Origin: Gemmatimonadota bacterium
GTDB lineage: Bacteria > Orphanbacterota > Orphanbacteria > Orphanbacterales > Orphanbacteraceae
Length of the DNA stretch: 47,361 nt
Reading direction: 5' to 3'
Assembly (NCBI GenBank): GCA_020061515.1
Contig: JAGUYC010000218.1
Coordinates: 1-47,361 of the forward strand
Shown here piece by piece: positions 17,813 through 25,585 of this stretch. The position numbers were made by a program, and so were the translations under genes. Within the stretch, counting starts at the first letter, position 1; every line of letters begins with the position of its first letter. Under the pieces are notes generated by a model, which did no database searches, had not been told where the DNA came from, and worked only from the letters and a program-made list of their open reading frames with translations.

Positions 17813-18961
17813 CTAAAGCCCGAGCCACCTCGCGATGATGTTCCGCTGCATCTCGGAAGTGCCCGAGTAGATCGTGCTCCCGATCGCGTCGCGAAGCGCG
17901 CGCTCGACCTCGTACTCTGTCATGAACCCGTAGCCGCCCAGGACCTGCACCGTGTCGAGCGCGGTCTCGAGGAGCGACTCGCTGACGAAGAGCTTGGTGA
18001 TCGACGCGTCCATCGACACCGATTTCCGCTCGCCGAGCTTCCAGGCCGAACGATAGACGAGAAGACGGGCCGCCTCGAGACGCACCTTCATGTCGGCGAT
18101 CTTGTGAGAGACCCCTTGGAACTTCCCGATCGGCTGGCCGAACTGGGTGCGGATCCTCGCGTACTCGACCGCCTTCTCGAGAAGCCGCTCCATCGTCCCG
18201 ACATGCGTCGCGAAGAGGAGGATTCTCTCCCAGTCCATCGAGTGGGCGAAGACGGTCGCCCCGCCGCCGACGCCGCCGAGAACCGCATCTTCCGAGACGA
18301 ACGCGTTCTCGAGGACGAGCTCGCCGATCGGGGAGGTGCGGAGTCCCATCTTCTCGAACTTCTGGCTCGCACGGAACCCCTCGGTCTCCTTCTCGACGAG
18401 AAAGGTCGTGATCCCGCCGTGATAGCCCTTCTCCGGATCGGTCACGGCGAAGACGACCGCGAGATCGGCGATCGGGCCGTTCGAGCAGAACATCTTGGTC
18501 CCGGCGAGACGAAAGCCGCGCCCGTCCCGCACCGCGCGCGTTTTCATCGCAAAGGCGTCCGAACCGGTGCCCGGCTCGGTCATCGCGTTCGCGGCGATCC
18601 TCTTTCCCCCGCAGAGATCGGGGAGAAGGCGCTTCTTCTGCTCTTCCGTCCCGAACGTTCCGATCGGCACGACGCACGGAAGAAGATGCGCGGAGATCGA
18701 GAAGACGAAGCCGGCGTCGCTGCAGCCGTATCCGAGAGCTTCGAGCGCGATCGCGGTCGAGAGGACGTCGAGCCCGCTCCCCCCGTACTCTTCCGGAATC
18801 GGGAGCCCCAGAATCCCCATCTCCCCGCACTTCGTCCAGAGATCGCGCCGGAAGGTCTGGGTTCTGTCCCGCTCGACGACATCCTCGTTCAGCTCGTTTC
18901 GGGCGAAGCGGACGATGCTCTCGCGGAGAGTCTTCTGCTCCTCCGTCAAGGAGAAGTTCAT
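17813..18961 (-). CDS. Acyl-CoA-dehydrogenase-fold flavoprotein, L-prolyl-[carrier protein] dehydrogenase-like
   Basis: Start at MNFSLTEEQKTLRESI (cat 18959-18961), TCAT overlap with upstream gene. 'LSTAIALEALGYGCSDAGFVFSISAH', 'SNGPIADLAVVFAV', 'MDWERILLFATHVGTMERLLEKAVEYARIRTQFGQPIGKFQGVSHKIADMKVRLEAARLL', 'IYSGTSEMQRNIIARWL'. Resembles PltE/RedW/CloN3 as I remember them. Confidence 0.85.
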   Translation of the reverse strand: MNFSLTEEQKTLRESIVRFARNELNEDVVERDRTQTFRRDLWTKCGEMGILGLPIPEEYGGSGLDVLSTAIALEALGYGCSDAGFVFSISAHLLPCVVPIGTFGTEEQKKRLLPDLCGGKRIAANAMTEPGTGSDAFAMKTRAVRDGRGFRLAGTKMFCSNGPIADLAVVFAVTDPEKGYHGGITTFLVEKETEGFRASQKFEKMGLRTSPIGELVLENAFVSEDAVLGGVGGGATVFAHSMDWERILLFATHVGTMERLLEKAVEYARIRTQFGQPIGKFQGVSHKIADMKVRLEAARLLVYRSAWKLGERKSVSMDASITKLFVSESLLETALDTVQVLGGYGFMTEYEVERALRDAIGSTIYSGTSEMQRNIIARWLGL

Positions 18962-20532
18962 GCCTTCATCTCCTTCAGTCTTTGATAGTCGATCTTGTCG
19001 GTCGATGTCTTGGGAATCGCGTCGACGAAGCGGAATTCGTCCGGGATCATGTAGCGGGGAAGGTTCTCGGCGCTGAAGCGCTTGAGCTCGACGATCGTGG
19101 GCCGCTCGTTTCCCGCACACTTCAGGAAGACGAGAATCCGCACGCCGGACTCCTCGTCCTCCGCTCCGATCGCGGCCGCTTCCTCGATCGCCGGATGCTT
19201 GTAGAGCCCCGCCTCGATCTCGCCGAGCTCGACCCGGTAGCCGCGCCGTTTGACCATCCGATCGCGCCGCCCGAGGAAGGTGTAATCTCCGTTCGCCTCC
19301 TCGATCACGAGATCGCCAGTCTTGTACCAGCGCTCCCCTTCACCGTCGACAAGGAAGGCGCGGGAGGTTTGCTCCGGGAGGTTCCAGTACTCGCTGAGGA
19401 CCGCCGGACCTGCCACGACGAGCTCCCCTTCGTTCCCCGGCGGCACGTCCTTCCCCTCGGCATCCACCACCTTCGTCCGGCAGTGCGAACAGGCCTTGCC
19501 GATCGGGTAGGGCTCGGTTCGATCGGCGGGGATCTCGCGCGGGATCTCGTACCAGGTACACACGTTCGTTTCCGTCGGCCCGTAGAGGTTCGCATAGCGC
19601 GGGCGCGGCCAGAGCGTCTTGATCGCCCGAAGATGCTTGATAGGAAAAACTTCTCCGGCGAAAAGAACCCAGCGGAGGTTCGGAACCTCGAATCTTTCGA
19701 GGCCGCCGTATTGGACGAGAAGTGTGAGGATCGACGGCGTCGAGTACCAGATCGAGATCTTCTTCTCGGCGATCAGAGAAGCAAGGCTCCCGGGATCCTT
19801 CCCGACCGCCTCGCCGAAGAGGACGAGGGCCGCCCCGTGCTTCAAGGAGACGTGGATGTCGTGAATCGAGAGATCGAAATGAAACGGCGCATGGGAAGAG
19901 AAACGGTCCGTTTCGCGAGGCTCCAAGGTCTCGGAGCACCAATCCACGAAGCTCGACGCGTGCCGATGGGAAAGCGCGACCCCCTTCGGCTTGCCGGTCG
20001 AGCCGGAGGTGTAGAGGATGTAGGCGAGGTCCTCGGGATCCGGACGAACCGTCTGGGCTCGGGGCGCGGGATCGTTCCGATCCTCGCGGTCGAGCGCCTC
20101 GCGGAGAGCCTCCCCGCCCCCCACGCGCCCGAGAAGGAGAAGACCGGGGACGGTCTTCCCGATCTTCGCCGTCTCCGCGCGGAAGCTCTCCGCGAAGACC
20201 TCCTCGACCGCCGCGACCCGGACCGCGCAGTCGGCGAGAACGAACGCGTTCCTCGAAGCGGGCGCTCCCGGATCGACCGGCACGTACGCCGCCCCCGCTT
20301 TGAGAATCCCGTAGAGCATCGCGACCGCGTCGACCGACTTCTGCATGTAGAAGCCGACCCGGTCCCCCCTCCGGACTCCCCAGCGGACCAGACGGTCGCG
20401 CACCCGATCAGAAAGGGCCGCGAGCTCTCCGTAGGTCTGGAAGCGTCCGTCCGTCTCTTCCACCGCGCGCCGATCCGAGAAACGCCTCGCCGCTTCTTCG
20501 AGATGCGCGTGCAAGATCCCGCCCGCCGCCAT
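18958..20532 (-). CDS. Free-standing amino-acid adenylation enzyme (AMP-ligase; probable L-proline type)
   Basis: Start at MAAGGILHAHLEEAARR (cat 20530-20532). 'LAYILYTSGSTGKPKGVALSH', 'HFDLSIHD', 'NLYGPTETNVCTWY', 'YKTGDLV', 'GRRDRMVKRRGYRVELGEIE', 'TSTDKIDYQRL'. Confidence 0.93.
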   Translation of the reverse strand: MAAGGILHAHLEEAARRFSDRRAVEETDGRFQTYGELAALSDRVRDRLVRWGVRRGDRVGFYMQKSVDAVAMLYGILKAGAAYVPVDPGAPASRNAFVLADCAVRVAAVEEVFAESFRAETAKIGKTVPGLLLLGRVGGGEALREALDREDRNDPAPRAQTVRPDPEDLAYILYTSGSTGKPKGVALSHRHASSFVDWCSETLEPRETDRFSSHAPFHFDLSIHDIHVSLKHGAALVLFGEAVGKDPGSLASLIAEKKISIWYSTPSILTLLVQYGGLERFEVPNLRWVLFAGEVFPIKHLRAIKTLWPRPRYANLYGPTETNVCTWYEIPREIPADRTEPYPIGKACSHCRTKVVDAEGKDVPPGNEGELVVAGPAVLSEYWNLPEQTSRAFLVDGEGERWYKTGDLVIEEANGDYTFLGRRDRMVKRRGYRVELGEIEAGLYKHPAIEEAAAIGAEDEESGVRILVFLKCAGNERPTIVELKRFSAENLPRYMIPDEFRFVDAIPKTSTDKIDYQRLKEMKA

Positions 20533-20537
20533 TCCTC

Positions 20538-20789
20538 CTATCCCTTCTTCGACTGCACGAGCCGGGCGATCTCCTCGATCGTGTTCAGGTTCTCCGCGCT
20601 CGCCTCGTGCGCCTCGAGCCGGATCTCGTACCGTTCTTCCAGAAACGCCACGAGCTTCAGCGTGGCGATCGAATCGAGGATCCCGCCCGAGACGAGCGGG
20701 GTCGAATCGCCGAGCGCGTCCGGCCTCTCCCCCGGGAGGAATTCCTTGAGAATGTACTCTTTGATGGTTTGCTTGATCCCTTCGTCCAC
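20538..20789 (-). CDS. Acyl/peptidyl carrier protein
   Basis: 83 aa; 'DSTPLVSGGILDSIATLKLVAFLEERYEIRL' with DSI phosphopantetheinylation site. Confidence 0.93.
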   Translation of the reverse strand: MDEGIKQTIKEYILKEFLPGERPDALGDSTPLVSGGILDSIATLKLVAFLEERYEIRLEAHEASAENLNTIEEIARLVQSKKG

Positions 20790-20807
20790 GATCGATGATC
20801 CTCCGTT

Positions 20808-23321
20808 CTACTCTTCGGGTTCTCGCGCCTCCGGTGGCGCGCCGCCCGTCATTCCCCCGCCGGCGAACACGGTCCCGTTCTCGACGAGCGCCTCGTAGAG
20901 CCGGTCGGCGACGAGCCGGTGCCCCTCGGCGTTCAGGTGATGGTCCCAGTCCCCGAGACGAAGCGAGCGCACATCGCGCCCCTCGTACACGCCGGCGAGA
21001 TCGAGGATCTCGAAGCCGGCCTCCCCCGCGAGACCGCGGAGCTTCCGATGAACATCCGCCGGGAAATGCTCCTCGGTCGTCGGGAGAAAGAGCCAGAAGG
21101 GTGTGATCCCCCGCTCGCGGCACTTCCTCACGACCTCGCGGTACGTCCAGGATGTAATCTCGTAGCCGATCGGCTTCAAGCGCCGTTCCGCCACCGCCTC
21201 CGGCGTTCGTTCGTCTACCCTCGCTTGTCGGACTTTCTCGGCCAGTTCGGGATAGGGGATCGGAACCTTGTTTCGAGCCGCGTCCGAAAGGTCCTTCAAG
21301 CTCGCCGGATCCGTCTCGTGCACGGTGAAGAGGATCGCGTCCGGATCGAGAGGGAATGCCTTCTCCTCCATCGCCCGGAGGCGGTGAACCATGCGATACC
21401 CTCCCACGCCCATGTTGAGGATCTCGTATCGAACGCCCGTCTCAGGCGTCCCTTCCCAGTTCATCCGCTCCTCGGCGAGAGCCTCGAACGTCCCGTCGAC
21501 CGGAACGCCGAGCCCCACGACATAGGACGTTCCGAGAATCACCAAGCGAACCGTTCCCGCGGGCTTCTCCCTTGTGTACTCTTTGTCCCGCATACCCAGA
21601 CTATTGATGCGCACGTGAAACCGCTTGGCCGTGAACTCCGCGAGGGGCTTCAGCTCGCGGCCGAGAAAGTCGCCTCGCTCAACGTACATCGCCTCCGGGT
21701 CCCCCTGCCAATCCGCCGGCTCCTTCATGTAAACCTCCCAGAGCTGGGAGCTCATCCGATCGGCACCGAGAAGATTCTCGTAGTAGCCTCTTTGGAGAAG
21801 GGCGACGTCCCCCCGCGAGAGACGCGGTTTGCGAAGGGAATAGATGACGTCCGCCGCGGTCGAGCCGAAATGCGAGTAGATCGATCGATGTCCGACGACG
21901 AGGATGAGCACGAGAGCGGCCGTCGTGACACCCGCGGATCTCGCGTACGAGAACGAATCACCGGAGATGCCGAGACGCCATCCGCGGCCGACCGCATAGC
22001 GCGCCAGCGTTCCCGCCGCGAGGAGAACGGCGAGAACGACGAGCACGGTTCCGGTCCCCTCCCACCGGCCTTCCTCCGCGAGGGTCCAGAGGGAGATCCA
22101 GTCGGAGAGGGCCCGGCTCGTCCAGAGCGACCATAGAACGCACACCGCAACGAACATCCCGAGAACGCGGAGCGCGAGAAAGAGCGCTTCGCGCATCGAG
22201 CACGCACGGTCTCCCTGCAACGAGCCGCGCCCTCCCTTCATCTCTCGGAGCGAGTTCGCGGCCACGAGAACGCCGAGTGCGCCCCAGAACGCGATGTCCG
22301 GGCCGGCCACCGGGAACGACCCGCGGATCCAGAACCACTGGTACGAATGAAGAAGCCAGGTGGCGAGGAACACGTACGCGGTCGCGAAGAGAAGCCTCGG
22401 CGTCGGAGCGAGCCCGCGCAGGCGAAAGTAGGCGGGGAAGTAGAACACTTTGACCATGAAGTCTTTCCAATAGATGTTGATCCGCCGCCAATAGTCGCTG
22501 AAGCTCGACGCGAGAAGATACCGGTTGTTCGTCCGCGGAAGATCGAAACCGAAGAGGCAGAGCATCCCGACGATGATATGAAACTGCCCCGAAATCCGGA
22601 GATAGAGAAGGTAGTTCGAGACGAGAAACCGCCCGAGGCTTCCGATGTTCACGATCTCGTTCGGAGGGAGCGTGACGTAGTAGTAGATCAGCCGGTAGAG
22701 CACGAGATGGGTGAGGCCGCGGAACATCCACTGCGCTCCCCTCTGATAGATCCGGTGCTCGTCTTGGTCATAGTAGGTTCCGGCGAACGTCTTGTAGTCC
22801 ACCACCGGGAAGAGCGGAAAGCACGCGTTCGGAAGGAGAAAGAAATACGAGAGCCGTTGCGCGGCGGGGACCGGCTTCTTCTCGTGGCGAAGATCGTACA
22901 GGTAGACAATGAGCCGGAACATGAACATCGCGCCGAGAATCGGCCACGCCGCTTGCGAGATCGGGGAACGTCCCGGGTTCGCGCGGAGGAAAGCGAGCCC
23001 CGCGCCGGCGATGAGAACGAGAGCGACGCGCGCCGAGAAGCGGATGGGAAGATGACAGAGCCCGACGAGCGCGAGCCCGATTCCGATCATCCCCGTCCCG
23101 TCCCGGACTCCGAAAACGAGAAGAAGTCCCGCGAGCGAAAGGAAGAGGAAGAAGGGCAAACGAAACCGCCGCGGGAGAAACGCGTGAATCAGGAAGCCGG
23201 CGATCGCGAGCTCGACGATCCGGACGAAAGCCGGGCTCTCCACTTGAAACCGGCGCTGAATCACCAGAAGGAAGAGGCCGAGCTGGGCGGCCACGAGGAG
23301 TGTCTTCGCGATCTTCTTCAT
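20808..23321 (-). CDS. MBOAT-family O-acyltransferase fused to C-terminal SGNH hydrolase-like domain
   Basis: Start at MKKIAKTLLVAAQLG (cat 23319-23321), 837 aa, many TMs. MBOAT core 'ASSFSDYWRRINIYWKDFMVKVFYFPAYFR...FLATWLLHSYQWFW'. C-terminal 'VRLVILGTSYVVGLGVP', 'NMGVGGYRMVHRL', 'GDWDHHLNAEGHRLVADRLYEAL'. Confidence 0.88.
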   Translation of the reverse strand: MKKIAKTLLVAAQLGLFLLVIQRRFQVESPAFVRIVELAIAGFLIHAFLPRRFRLPFFLFLSLAGLLLVFGVRDGTGMIGIGLALVGLCHLPIRFSARVALVLIAGAGLAFLRANPGRSPISQAAWPILGAMFMFRLIVYLYDLRHEKKPVPAAQRLSYFFLLPNACFPLFPVVDYKTFAGTYYDQDEHRIYQRGAQWMFRGLTHLVLYRLIYYYVTLPPNEIVNIGSLGRFLVSNYLLYLRISGQFHIIVGMLCLFGFDLPRTNNRYLLASSFSDYWRRINIYWKDFMVKVFYFPAYFRLRGLAPTPRLLFATAYVFLATWLLHSYQWFWIRGSFPVAGPDIAFWGALGVLVAANSLREMKGGRGSLQGDRACSMREALFLALRVLGMFVAVCVLWSLWTSRALSDWISLWTLAEEGRWEGTGTVLVVLAVLLAAGTLARYAVGRGWRLGISGDSFSYARSAGVTTAALVLILVVGHRSIYSHFGSTAADVIYSLRKPRLSRGDVALLQRGYYENLLGADRMSSQLWEVYMKEPADWQGDPEAMYVERGDFLGRELKPLAEFTAKRFHVRINSLGMRDKEYTREKPAGTVRLVILGTSYVVGLGVPVDGTFEALAEERMNWEGTPETGVRYEILNMGVGGYRMVHRLRAMEEKAFPLDPDAILFTVHETDPASLKDLSDAARNKVPIPYPELAEKVRQARVDERTPEAVAERRLKPIGYEITSWTYREVVRKCRERGITPFWLFLPTTEEHFPADVHRKLRGLAGEAGFEILDLAGVYEGRDVRSLRLGDWDHHLNAEGHRLVADRLYEALVENGTVFAGGGMTGGAPPEAREPEE

Positions 23322-23422
23322 GTCGATCCGCCGATGATCTCCTTGCGCTCCGACCGAGGGGGATCTGCGCGCCGTCGGTTTCCATCGATTATCGGATTTT
23401 CGACCGGAGGACGCACGCGTTT

Positions 23423-23439
23423 CCTGCGGTTGCCGCAGG
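23423..23439. promoter_or_regulatory. Small perfect hairpin in divergent intergenic region
   Basis: CCTGCGG-TTG-CCGCAGG between the MBOAT start (23321) and the diadenylate cyclase start (23521). Confidence 0.4.
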
Positions 23440-23520
23440 CGGGGCTCCCGGAGCTTGCAACTTTCCGCCGACCCGGGCACACTAGCGGGAAACCGGACCC
23501 TCGAGGGGAGCGGCGAGACC

Positions 23521-24678
23521 ATGTTCGGTTGGCACGGGGGGATTCGTCTCGGGGACATCGTCGACATCGGCGTCGTCGCGTTACTCATTTGGATCGGCAT
23601 CACCTGGTTACGACGGACGCGCGCGCGGCTCGCTCTCATCGGCCTTTTGATCCTCGGCGGCGTCGATCTCCTGGCGAGATTCCTCGGGCTCCACGTAACG
23701 GCGACGATTCTCCAGGGGTTCTTCGCGGCGTTCGTGATCGTCGTGATCGTGGTCTTTCAGGACGAGATCCGGCGCTTCTTCGAGCAGATCGCGGTCCTTT
23801 CGATGCGAAGGAAGCGTCCGCCGCCGCCGCCGGATTCCACCGAGGTCGTCGCGCGCTCGATCGTTCATTTGGCGGAGAGAAGGACGGGCGCGCTCTTCGT
23901 CTTCCCGGGAAAAGAACCGGTCGACCGCCACCTCGACGGGGGCGTGCCGCTCGATGCGCTCGCGAGCGAGCCTCTTCTCCTCAGCCTCTTCGACACGCAT
24001 TCGCCGGGACACGACGGCGCGGTCCTCGTCGAGGGAGACCGCGTGCGCATGTTCGGAGCGCGCCTTCCCCTCTCCGGAAACCAGGAGCAGCTCGGAACGA
24101 GAGGCACGCGCCATGCCGCCGCGCTCGGCCTCTCCGAACGGACGGACTCGCTGACGGTGGTGGTCTCCGAGGAGCGCGGGACGGTTTCTCTGGCGAGAGA
24201 CGGGATTCTCCGCACGCTTGCGGAGCGCAAGGATGTGCACAAAGATCTCCGAAGCTTCCTCCAAGAGACGACGCGACCGGCCGGCGCCGCCGCTCCGGCA
24301 TGGAAACGGATGGGGGCGCGGTGGCTGGAAACCGCTTTCGCGCTCGGCATCGCGGTACTTCTCTGGCTCGTCTTTTCCGCGGGCTCGGCGGAGATCACGA
24401 TCACGCGATCCTTGCCCGTTGTGCTCACGGACATTCCGGCCGGGATGACCATCGACAAGGTGGAGCCGGATGAAGTCGAGGTGACATTCCGAGGGGAGAG
24501 GCGCCATCTCATTCCCGCGGCGACCGAGAGTGCCGCCGTGCGTCTTTCCGTCTTGTCGCTGCAACCCGGACTTCAGACCTTCCTCGTCGGCGGCGACGAC
24601 ATCCCCCGTCCCGCGACGATCGAGGTGACCGAGGTCCGGCCGAACCGGATCCGCGTGGCCGCTCGCCCGAACGGGTAG
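23521..24678 (+). CDS. Diadenylate cyclase (CdaA/DisA_N-type DAC domain) fused to YbbR/CdaR-like domain
   Basis: 'VVIVVFQDEIRRFFEQIAV', 'RRTGALFVFPG', 'GVPLDALASEPLLLSLFDTHSPGHDGAVLVEG', 'GTRHAAALGLSERTDSLTVVVSEERGTVSLARDG', then TM and 'ITITRSLPVVLTDIPAGMTIDKVEPDEVEVTFRG' (YbbR-like). Confidence 0.9.
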   Translation: MFGWHGGIRLGDIVDIGVVALLIWIGITWLRRTRARLALIGLLILGGVDLLARFLGLHVTATILQGFFAAFVIVVIVVFQDEIRRFFEQIAVLSMRRKRPPPPPDSTEVVARSIVHLAERRTGALFVFPGKEPVDRHLDGGVPLDALASEPLLLSLFDTHSPGHDGAVLVEGDRVRMFGARLPLSGNQEQLGTRGTRHAAALGLSERTDSLTVVVSEERGTVSLARDGILRTLAERKDVHKDLRSFLQETTRPAGAAAPAWKRMGARWLETAFALGIAVLLWLVFSAGSAEITITRSLPVVLTDIPAGMTIDKVEPDEVEVTFRGERRHLIPAATESAAVRLSVLSLQPGLQTFLVGGDDIPRPATIEVTEVRPNRIRVAARPNG

Positions 24679-24683
24679 CCACA

Positions 24684-24734
24684 ATCCGTCAGAAGAACGG
24701 CGGAGAGCCGGCCGCTCGGACGGCTTTGACGGAT
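24684..24734. terminator. Nested stem-loop after diadenylate cyclase gene
   Basis: Outer ATCCGTCA/TGACGGAT (8 bp, perfect) enclosing AGCCG/CGGCT; no clear T-tract. Confidence 0.35.
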
Positions 24735-24782
24735 CGAGGGTAGACCGACGCAGGCGGCGCGTCATCGATTTCGATCGAGAAC

Positions 24783-25448
24783 ATGGGGCGAAAGGGCGCC
24801 CGGAAGCGACGACACATGATCCTCTCCGCGCAAGAAGCGCTCGAACGGTTGCGGGAAGGAAACCGCCGCTTTGTCTCCGGGGATCTCAGCGCCGCTCTGC
24901 GCGTGGGATCGGCTCGGTGGAACGCGCTCGTCGAGGAGCAGAGCCCGATCGCCGCGATTCTCGCCTGCTCCGATTCGCGAGCGCCGGTCGAGATTCTCTT
25001 CGATCAGGGGCCGGGCGATCTCTTCGTCGTTCGCGTCGCCGGAAACATCGCCGGCCCTTCCCAGATCGGCAGCATCGAGTTCGCCGCGGAGCGTTTCGGA
25101 ACCCGGCTCGTCGTCGTTCTTGGACACACGCGTTGCGGAGCGGTTCAGGAAACCATAGAGACGGTTCGGTCGCGGGCGGAGCCGCCCTCGGGGAATCTGC
25201 GCGCGATCGTCGACCGCATCCGACCCGCGGTGGAAGAATTGATTGCCGCGGAGCCGGGGCTCGATCCGGACGCTCTCGCGCGACGGGCGGTTCGGGAAAA
25301 CGTGCGCGCGTCGGTTCACCGACTGCGGCGAGGATCGAGCGCGCTCCGACGCATGATGGAAGACGACCGGCTCATCGTGGCGGGGGCCGTCTACTCGCTG
25401 GAGACCGGCGCCGTCGACTTCCTCGATGATCCGCCGGAAGCCCGCTGA
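24783..25448 (+). CDS. Beta-class carbonic anhydrase
   Basis: 221 aa; 'ACSDSRAPVEILFDQGPGDLFVVRVAGNI...VVVLGHTRCGAV' with the C..D.R....H..C zinc-site pattern. Start could be 24816. Confidence 0.95.
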   Translation: MGRKGARKRRHMILSAQEALERLREGNRRFVSGDLSAALRVGSARWNALVEEQSPIAAILACSDSRAPVEILFDQGPGDLFVVRVAGNIAGPSQIGSIEFAAERFGTRLVVVLGHTRCGAVQETIETVRSRAEPPSGNLRAIVDRIRPAVEELIAAEPGLDPDALARRAVRENVRASVHRLRRGSSALRRMMEDDRLIVAGAVYSLETGAVDFLDDPPEAR

Positions 25449-25585
25449 TCGGCTCCGCCCGCCTCCCGCGGGAATCCGCCGAAGCCGCGCGACAGAGGCG
25501 GCTGCTTGGATTACAATCGGAAGCCGAAGACCGATCGAGGGGACGAGCGAATGGCGGGAACCGAACCCGCCCAGAGGGAATCGCC

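Noticed and set aside
18982-20898. 638-codon plus-strand ORF
   Set aside because: Antisense to the adenylation enzyme and ACP; no domain signal.
17813-23321. Plain D-alanylation (dlt) operon interpretation
   Set aside because: The ACAD-fold oxidase has no role in D-alanylation, and the adenylation pocket as read by eye resembles prolyl ligases. Kept as the main alternative to test.
8037-23425. Shared 13-mer GCACGCGTTTCCT near 8040 and 23414
   Set aside because: A 13-bp match within a 47-kb GC-rich window is expected by chance many times; not called a repeat family.
22347-24473. 708-codon plus-strand ORF
   Set aside because: Antisense to the MBOAT gene and out of frame with the diadenylate cyclase; shadow ORF.
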